A stretch of 64,000 nucleotides of DNA, taken from assembly GCF_001045555.1 (NCBI RefSeq), contig NZ_LFBU01000001.1, positions 1,674,001-1,738,000 of the forward strand, written 5' to 3'. Source of the stretch: Marinobacter subterrani (GTDB lineage Bacteria > Pseudomonadota > Gammaproteobacteria > Pseudomonadales > Oleiphilaceae). Positions 55,712-64,000 of the stretch are shown here, piece after piece. The position numbers and the translations under genes were made by a program. Under the pieces are notes generated by a model. The model was not told the DNA's origin, ran no database searches, and saw nothing but the letters and a program-made list of their open reading frames with translations. Numbering within the stretch: the first letter of the stretch is position 1; every line of letters begins with the position of its first letter.

Positions 55712-56566
55712 TCACCGGGTTCTTACGGGCAGAATGAGCGCGAGGGCCAGCCCCGCAACAAATCCCCCCAGATGAGCCTCGTTCGCCATGCGACCGAGCC
55801 CCAGCATTTCGGGCAGCGCGGTAAACCCGATCACCATCCACGCCACCGCAAAGGTGACCAGTGCCGGCGGGAACTGGAACCTTGGCACCGACCGCTGGCT
55901 CAGCCAGCAGTAACCGAGAATCCCGTAGACAACACCCGACAGCCCGCCAAAAAGTGGACCTGAAACAACATACTGCAGGCCATTGGAAACCAGGCTGGTG
56001 ACCACAAACAGGGTAATCAGGCGCCCCCGGCCGTCAAACCACTCAACCTGACTGCCCAGGAACCAGAGCATGACCGAGTTGAAAATAATATGGGTCCAGC
56101 TGAAATGCAGGAAATCCGGCGTCAGCAAGCGCCAGACCTGGCCAGTGGCCAGGGTTGCGGTTAACGCCTCAATACGACCGGCCATGCTACTCCAGTCGTA
56201 AGCTCTCGGATCAACGATCATCAGGGCCGCAGCCAGTTCATTCTGGCCCATGGCGGTGAGCCAGACCATGATGACCGCAAACACGATAATGCCCAGGACC
56301 AGAGGCGCATGGCGGGGCGAAGGCTGCCAACGCCCGCCAACAAAAACCGGCGAATCGTTCTGGCGGTCGACCGCCTCCCGCAGCTCCGGCTCCGCCATGA
56401 ATCGATCAAGCGCAGCAAGGACCGGCTCGGCGTGGGTCGGGTCCTCCAGCCAGAGTACCTGGAAGCCGCCCTCCTCGGTGATTCTGTGGGTCACTCCCTG
56501 CCCTTTCAGCCAGCGGCTGAACGTGGCCAGATTGACCGTGGTATCCAACTGCTTTACTCGATACAC
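55712..56566 (-). CDS. Rhomboid-family intramembrane serine protease (GlpG-like)
   Basis: 284 residues. A soluble N-terminal domain of about 85 residues, GlpG-like, is followed by six helices. The catalytic dyad is Ser210 in FGGLSGVVYG and His265 in NEAHLGGFVAG; His159 and Asn163 in WTHIIFNSVMLW form the oxyanion side. Cleaves transmembrane segments of membrane proteins; substrates unknown. 43 bp after the start of the next upstream gene region; the putative sRNA lies beyond its 3' end on the other strand. Confidence 0.92.
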   Translation of the reverse strand: MYRVKQLDTTVNLATFSRWLKGQGVTHRITEEGGFQVLWLEDPTHAEPVLAALDRFMAEPELREAVDRQNDSPVFVGGRWQPSPRHAPLVLGIIVFAVIMVWLTAMGQNELAAALMIVDPRAYDWSSMAGRIEALTATLATGQVWRLLTPDFLHFSWTHIIFNSVMLWFLGSQVEWFDGRGRLITLFVVTSLVSNGLQYVVSGPLFGGLSGVVYGILGYCWLSQRSVPRFQFPPALVTFAVAWMVIGFTALPEMLGLGRMANEAHLGGFVAGLALALILPVRTR

Positions 56567-56609
56567 AGCTTATTCCGCCTCCGGAAATGGGTGGGCTTTG
56601 CGGCCAGAA

Positions 56610-57629
56610 CTAGCGCGCGAGACTGTCTTCACTGGTGGGATAATCCGGCTGTTCCGGCCGGTCCACCTCTACCCAGACAAACTTGTCCCGGGAAAGTGCC
56701 CGTTCACCGTCCATCCGGTAAGCCACCAGCCGGCCGTACTTCACGGCACTGAAATCGATACAGGCAACGTTGGACTTCAGCGGAGCCGGCTCACCTTCCA
56801 TCCAGTAATGCCCGACAAACACCGGCGGGGCATCCAGCGGGTAGCTGATTAACTGCTTTCGCTCGCCTGGCGTCAACACCCGGCGCGCCACTTCCGGCGG
56901 AAGCGGGTCCGGCTGGAACACCACATCGGCGTAGGTACGGGGATTATCCGCCCAGAATTTGGTGCGGAAAAACTGCCGCACATAGCCATCTCGGCCGGTA
57001 ATTGCCATACCTTCAGGCAGGCGCAGATCGGTGCCCCGCAACAGGGTATCCATCACCTGGCCGGCGAACGACTCAATGGCCGCCGAGGCGTGCAGGAAGT
57101 CCTCGTCAATACAGGCACCACCCTGAACGCGCCGGAATTTCTCGATCAGGTCGCCATCCCAGCAGGCATGCACCGCGCGGAAGTCCTCGTCCTCGATGAA
57201 CAGGGGAATGGTGTAAAACCATTCGAGAAACTCGTTCCACTCATGGGGATAGGCTTCGAACTGATCCAGCGTTTCTTTGATCAGTCTGTCATGGCGGGCA
57301 TTGTGTTCCCGCAGCCATTTCCTGCCACTGCCCGCGCGGGCGCGGGTGCAATAGCCCAGGGCATTGTATTCGTGGTTGCCCATCACGATGCGGGCCGAGC
57401 CGTGCTCCACCATATCCCTCACCAGGTGAAGTGCTTCGCGGATACGGGGCCCGCGATCAATGATATCACCGATGAAAATGGCCTGGCGGCGCGGATGCTG
57501 GTATACGCCGTTGATCCTGCGATAGCCCATCTGATCCAGCAACCGGGCAAGCGTGTTCGCGCAGCCATGAATATCGCCAATAATGTCATAACCGCGACTT
57601 GCGGCCTGTCGGGTTCCAGCCATGCTCAA
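56610..57629 (-). CDS. Calcineurin-like metallophosphatase (ApaH/PrpE type)
   Basis: 339 residues. The dimetal motifs are all present: YDIIGDIHGC (Asp19, His21), IFIGDIIDRGP (Asp55) and VMGNHEYNA (Asn85, His86), with later histidines in RAVHACWDGD and FVGHYWMEGE. This resembles Ser/Thr phosphatase and diadenosine-tetraphosphatase relatives. Its ATG overlaps the nadK stop by 4 nt, so the two are coupled; a role in nucleotide turnover would fit but is inference only. Confidence 0.85.
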   Translation of the reverse strand: MSMAGTRQAASRGYDIIGDIHGCANTLARLLDQMGYRRINGVYQHPRRQAIFIGDIIDRGPRIREALHLVRDMVEHGSARIVMGNHEYNALGYCTRARAGSGRKWLREHNARHDRLIKETLDQFEAYPHEWNEFLEWFYTIPLFIEDEDFRAVHACWDGDLIEKFRRVQGGACIDEDFLHASAAIESFAGQVMDTLLRGTDLRLPEGMAITGRDGYVRQFFRTKFWADNPRTYADVVFQPDPLPPEVARRVLTPGERKQLISYPLDAPPVFVGHYWMEGEPAPLKSNVACIDFSAVKYGRLVAYRMDGERALSRDKFVWVEVDRPEQPDYPTSEDSLAR

Positions 57630-58510
57630 CTCGCTGATATTTCGCTAGCCCAGCCAAGCTTGTCACGGCAGGTGGCGTAGAAATTGTGATCGGTGGGATG
57701 AATCAGCCGAATCTTGAACGGCTTTTTGGTGATGCGAATGATATCGCCCGGCGCGCAGGCAATGTTCATCTGCCCGTCGAAACTGATTTGCGGATAGGTT
57801 TCGTTGGTCTCCCCGATCACCAGTTTGATCTCGCTCTTGCCATCGACCACGATTGGCCGGCTGCTGAGCGTATGGGGAAACATGGGCACCAGAACAATGG
57901 CATCCAGCTTGGGATGCATGATCGGCCCGCCCGCTGACAGCGAGTAGGCGGTGGAGCCGGTTGGGGTGGAGACGATCAGGCCGTCCGAGCGCTGGCTGTA
58001 GACAAAGTGGCCATCAATGAACAGATCAAAGCCGATCATCCGGGTGGATTTACCGGGATGCAGCACGACATCGTTGAGGGCCGTTCCAAAACCCAGGGGC
58101 TGACCGTTCCGCTCGACGTTGCCATCCAGCAGGAAGCGGGCCTCCTCCATGTATTCACCTTCCAGAACCTTGCCGAGACGTTCCTCAAGGTCCGCCGGTG
58201 AAATATCAGTCAGAAACCCCAACCGGCCACGGTTTACCCCGAGCAGGGGAATCTTGGATTTTGCCAGTTCCCGGGCCGCGCCCAGCAGACTGCCGTCGCC
58301 GCCAACCACAATCACCAGGTCACAGATTTCGCCCAGCAGCTTTTTGCTCGCCACCTGCAGGCCGTGGCCGGGCAACATGCTGGCCGTGTCTTCCTCGAGA
58401 ATGACGTGGTAGTGATTGGCAATCAGATACTGTTTGAGCTGGCGCAGCGACTCAACCACTTTGACGCTGCCCATCCGGCCAATCACACCAATATTCCTGA
58501 ACTGATCCAT
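57626..58510 (-). CDS. nadK: NAD kinase
   Basis: 294 residues. The NAD kinase motif VVVGGDGSLLGAAR holds GGDG at residues 70-73, and the second conserved block is SDGLIVSTPTGSTAYSLSAG near residue 175. Phosphorylates NAD to NADP in the cytoplasm. Length equals that of E. coli and Pseudomonas enzymes. Followed by an overlapping metallophosphatase gene. Confidence 0.97.
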   Translation of the reverse strand: MDQFRNIGVIGRMGSVKVVESLRQLKQYLIANHYHVILEEDTASMLPGHGLQVASKKLLGEICDLVIVVGGDGSLLGAARELAKSKIPLLGVNRGRLGFLTDISPADLEERLGKVLEGEYMEEARFLLDGNVERNGQPLGFGTALNDVVLHPGKSTRMIGFDLFIDGHFVYSQRSDGLIVSTPTGSTAYSLSAGGPIMHPKLDAIVLVPMFPHTLSSRPIVVDGKSEIKLVIGETNETYPQISFDGQMNIACAPGDIIRITKKPFKIRLIHPTDHNFYATCRDKLGWASEISAS

Positions 58511-58621
58511 GAAGTTTCCTGCGGTGTCGGAAAGCGGCGGGGCCAGACGAATCCGTTACCCCGGTGACAATCTGGCGTACAGTTTAACGAAAGTCACCCG
58601 ATACTGAAAAAAGTTCCGGCC

Positions 58622-59869
58622 TCAGGCCTGGTGTTTCTCGCAGCGATCATCGGTCCCGGGGCGGAATTCCGCCGGCTGGCTGACCCGCACGATGGGCTCA
58701 CCACAGGCCTTGCCATCCTTGCCTTCGTGCTTGCAGACCGGGTTTTCGTAGTGCTCCAGCCATTCCCGGTAGGCCGGCTCGTTCATGCCGCAGCGATCGG
58801 CCGCATAGGCGGTGGGGTTATTGAAGTAGGTTTCGATATCGTCGTAGGGCAAGGTGATGTGCCCCACACCGGCGTGATAGGCCACCAGGAACACCGACTG
58901 GCGCTTCAGGTGGTCCAGAATGGAGTTCTCGGCAGGCTCACGGTGCCGGAGATCGTGGTTTTCCTGCTCAAGAGCCACGATCTTGTCGTCCCTGAGCTCC
59001 AGCTCCCTCTGGCGGCGTTCAAGTTGCTCCCGGAGCAGCACCAGTTCTGCGCTGGCGTTGGCTTCGTCCCGTTCCTTGTCCTCACCTCCGGATGCCATTT
59101 GCTCCTGCATGGTGAGGTACTGCTCATTGCGTTCAGACAGGCGCTTCTTGAGCTGGTCATTACTCAGGCGCTGGCGTTCATACTTCTGCTCCAGGGTTGC
59201 CATCTCATTGCGCAGACCCTGCATTTCCAGACGATGCTCGCGCTGAATGTCAGACAGGGAATCGCGATGGACGCTTTGCAGCGTCTTGATCCGGAGGCGC
59301 TGCTCGCGGATCAGCTGGGCAAGACGGGAGCGATCCGCTGACGCTGCGCCACCTTCGGCTCCGGCAGACTCCTCCGCCTCCGGATTCAGCAGCGGAATAT
59401 TCTCCTCCTGAACCGGTTCTATCTTGCGGAATTTGAGGCTGTTGGCCTCGATGGCCTTTCGAATCGACTGGAAGTGGTTATTGCCCGGCGTCATGTCCGG
59501 GTCCCAGAGATCTTCCTTGTACTTGGGATCGGGGCACTGGCTTCGACAAACCAGGCGGATAGCGCCACCGCCCATGTCCGGCCCCTTGGCGCCGCGCCGA
59601 GCCAGCTCCTCAATGGGCACATTCCAGTGGCTGTCTGCCCGGCCTTCTTCGTCAAACCAGATCCGGAAGAACACCAGTGCCTGCACGAGGAGATCGCCAC
59701 TCAGCTCGACCAGAACGGCCCGGACGTCCGTTTCGGCCAGATCAGACAGGCCCACATAGCCGTCCAGGAAGGCACCGAATTCGCTGGCCCGCATCTCGCG
59801 TGCCACCTGGCCCCCATCCATGAAAAATACCGCCGAATAACCATCGGTTGCCTGGTCGGCAGACACCAT
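58622..59869 (-). CDS. Coiled-coil protein of unknown function
   Basis: 415 residues. The N-terminal 150 residues form a globular part (FFMDGGQVAREMRASEFGAF, VQALVFFRIWFDEEGRADSH) that I do not recognise. Residues about 190-310 are a long charged coiled coil (MQGLRNEMATLEQKYERQRL, LEQENHDLRHREP). The C-terminal 90 residues contain conserved-looking motifs (HITLPYDDIETYFNNPTAYA) and four Cys/His (CGMNEPAYREWLEHYENPVC, CEKH) that could bind zinc. 112 bp upstream of nadK on the same strand. Confidence 0.72.
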   Translation of the reverse strand: MVSADQATDGYSAVFFMDGGQVAREMRASEFGAFLDGYVGLSDLAETDVRAVLVELSGDLLVQALVFFRIWFDEEGRADSHWNVPIEELARRGAKGPDMGGGAIRLVCRSQCPDPKYKEDLWDPDMTPGNNHFQSIRKAIEANSLKFRKIEPVQEENIPLLNPEAEESAGAEGGAASADRSRLAQLIREQRLRIKTLQSVHRDSLSDIQREHRLEMQGLRNEMATLEQKYERQRLSNDQLKKRLSERNEQYLTMQEQMASGGEDKERDEANASAELVLLREQLERRQRELELRDDKIVALEQENHDLRHREPAENSILDHLKRQSVFLVAYHAGVGHITLPYDDIETYFNNPTAYAADRCGMNEPAYREWLEHYENPVCKHEGKDGKACGEPIVRVSQPAEFRPGTDDRCEKHQA

Positions 59870-60073
59870 TGCTGACTCCCACGATTCAAAGATTCGACAC
59901 CCAGACGACGCACCGGTTAAAAGTGTTCCATCAAACTACGGTATCGGCGACTCCACCCCGACGGGAAGGCCTCGGGGCGGAGATGCAAACTGACAGACTC
60001 AAAGCCAATAGTCTAGCCAGTCAATCCTTGCTGCACAGGGAAAAACTGCAACAATTTGTGATCGTATCAGCGG

Positions 60074-63333
<3,260 letters not shown>

Positions 63334-63337
<4 letters not shown>

Positions 63338-63420
63338 AGCTCAGTCGCGTCGTCCCAGCCTTCGTCGTCTTCGTACTCTTCGTACTGGTTTTCAATCAGC
63401 TCGTCTTCGTAGTCTCGCAT
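63334..63420 (-). CDS. 28-residue acidic micro-ORF behind a Pho box
   Basis: The ORF was read directly: ATG at 63420, TAG at 63336-63334. It encodes 28 residues, 14 of them Asp or Glu, with three Tyr, one Trp and one Arg (MRDYEDELIENQ... ending WDDATEL). AAGGA lies nine bases before the ATG. A Pho box is centred about 55 bp upstream. It overlaps the convergent araC stop by four bases. No membrane segment, no known family. Real expression is unproven. Confidence 0.6.
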
Positions 63421-63466
63421 GGCAGTTTTCCTTTTTCCCGATTCAGGAACAGGCTAGAGGTGATGT

Positions 63467-63484
63467 ATGACAGATAAATGACAA
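63467..63484 (-). promoter_or_regulatory. Pho box (PhoB site) upstream of the micro-ORF
   Basis: Minus strand TTGTCAT-TTAT-CTGTCAT: two 7-bp direct repeats 11 bp apart, 15 of 18 matches to CTGTCATAAATCTGTCAT. Ten bases downstream a TAGCCT could be a weak -10, the distance usual for PhoB-activated promoters. On this strand it points at the micro-ORF at 63420. Confidence 0.6.
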
Positions 63485-63539
63485 ATAGAGACGCGAGCGA
63501 AGATAGAAGACTAAACAAGGGGCAAACGGGAAGGAAAAA

Positions 63540-63616
63540 TGGCGGAGCGGACGGGACTCGAACCCGCGACCCCCGGCGTGACAGGCCGGTATTCTAACCA
63601 ACTGAACTACCGCTCC
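63540..63616 (-). tRNA. tRNA-Asp (anticodon GTC)
   Basis: 77 nt including encoded CCA. Acceptor GGAGCGG/CCGCTCC, anticodon stem CCGGC/GCCGG with loop CTGTCAC giving GTC, T arm GCGGG/CCCGT-type with TTCGAGT loop. All invariant positions are present. Confidence 0.97.
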
Positions 63617-63690
63617 GTGCGGGTCATCACGTTCTGCCTTCGGGAGGCGGCGCAATCAGGGGTGTGACTGCTTGGTGACAACGAGGGCGC

Positions 63691-63718
63691 ATTATAAAGA
63701 GGCGCCCCGTTATGTCAA
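63691..63718 (-). promoter_or_regulatory. Consensus promoter of tRNA-Asp
   Basis: Minus strand TTGACA (63718-63713), 16-bp spacer, TATAAT (63696-63691): both hexamers are perfect. A GC-rich discriminator GCGCCC follows, typical of stable-RNA promoters under stringent control. Confidence 0.9.
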
Positions 63719-63754
63719 CGCTTTTCCCGAAAAAAGTTCGCAAGTCTTATGCGG

Positions 63755-64000
63755 TTACATGGCATCGACCATGGCGTCCTTGCCCTGCGCGGTTTTACGG
63801 TATTCGATGGGAGTCATTGCCGACCAGCGTTTGAAAGCCCGGTAGAAGGTGCTCGGCTCTGAGAAGCCAGTGAGATAGACGATTTCATCAATGGATTCAT
63901 CGGTGGTGGCCAGCAGTTGACGGGCCAGCCGATACCGGAAATCAGCCAGCACCTGGTTGAAGCTGGTTTCAGCCTCGGTGAGGCGGGTACGCAACGTACG
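63755..64000 (-). CDS. AraC-family regulator, C-terminal part (cut by window edge)
   Basis: The frame is open to the right edge, so only about 82 C-terminal residues are seen. They form most of an AraC-type DNA-binding domain: TLRTRLTEAETSFNQVLADF as the end of the first helix-turn-helix and IDEIVYLTGFSEPSTFYRAF as the second, then PIEYRKTA. The effector domain lies outside the window. The TTG at 63994 is not a true start. Confidence 0.9.
   Translation of the reverse strand, partial: RTLRTRLTEAETSFNQVLADFRYRLARQLLATTDESIDEIVYLTGFSEPSTFYRAFKRWSAMTPIEYRKTAQGKDAMVDAM

Overview
The window looks like the chromosome of a marine, Marinobacter-like gammaproteobacterium. The reasons are a GC-rich base composition, the translation block thrS-infC-rpmI-rplT-pheS-pheT-ihfA-merR in its usual gammaproteobacterial order, a VolA/Pla-1-type lipase, a BCCT osmolyte carrier, a TAXI-type TRAP transporter and a glucosylglycerate-type osmolyte cluster. 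The genus is an inference; no rRNA is present to test it. There is no prophage, no CRISPR array and no recognisable insertion sequence, so most of the window is ordinary core genome.

Layout. 1-3024 (minus): glycerate kinase, HAD phosphatase and a GpgS-like glycosyltransferase (cut by the left edge), a compatible-solute operon. 3100-6156: selO and a class I Fe-S fumarase, converging on a 29-bp perfect inverted repeat. 6571-15880: a large surface lipase, a lipoprotein penicillin-acylase homologue, an intact caiB/araC divergent pair, and the fused remnants of a second copy of that pair. 15891-22318: a periplasmic TPR-like protein, rmuC, a small unknown gene, and a three-gene retropepsin / inactive transglutaminase-7TM / ATP-grasp module. 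22371-25854: BCCT carrier and an FMN glutamate-synthase-like protein. 25973-31177: tRNA-Pro and cyoABCDE (cytochrome bo3 oxidase plus heme O synthase) behind a probable Anr/FNR site. 31435-34770: Yip1-like protein and emrAB-type drug efflux. 34985-42378 (minus): the translation block. 42532-46197: TAXI TRAP transporter. 46383-51498: RND exporter, YCF48-like and DUF1329 proteins, all exported. 51687-55538: pepN, DUF2797 and DUF1315. 55712-59869: rhomboid protease, metallophosphatase, nadK and a coiled-coil protein. 60074-63337: fadH and a divergent AraC regulator. 63334-64000: a 28-residue acidic ORF, tRNA-Asp and the 3' part of another AraC gene.

The most interesting signals are non-coding or very small. 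At 55583-55704 on the plus strand a consensus-like promoter is overlapped by a 16/19 Fur box and followed after about 85 nt by tandem intrinsic terminators, with no ORF between. This has the architecture of a Fur-repressed small RNA (RyhB/PrrF-like logic), and an 8-nt segment of it is complementary to the Shine-Dalgarno region of the fumarase gene in this window. At 63334-63484 on the minus strand a 15/18 match to the Pho box lies just upstream of a 28-residue ORF with 14 acidic residues and a good ribosome-binding site. Both are predictions from sequence alone.
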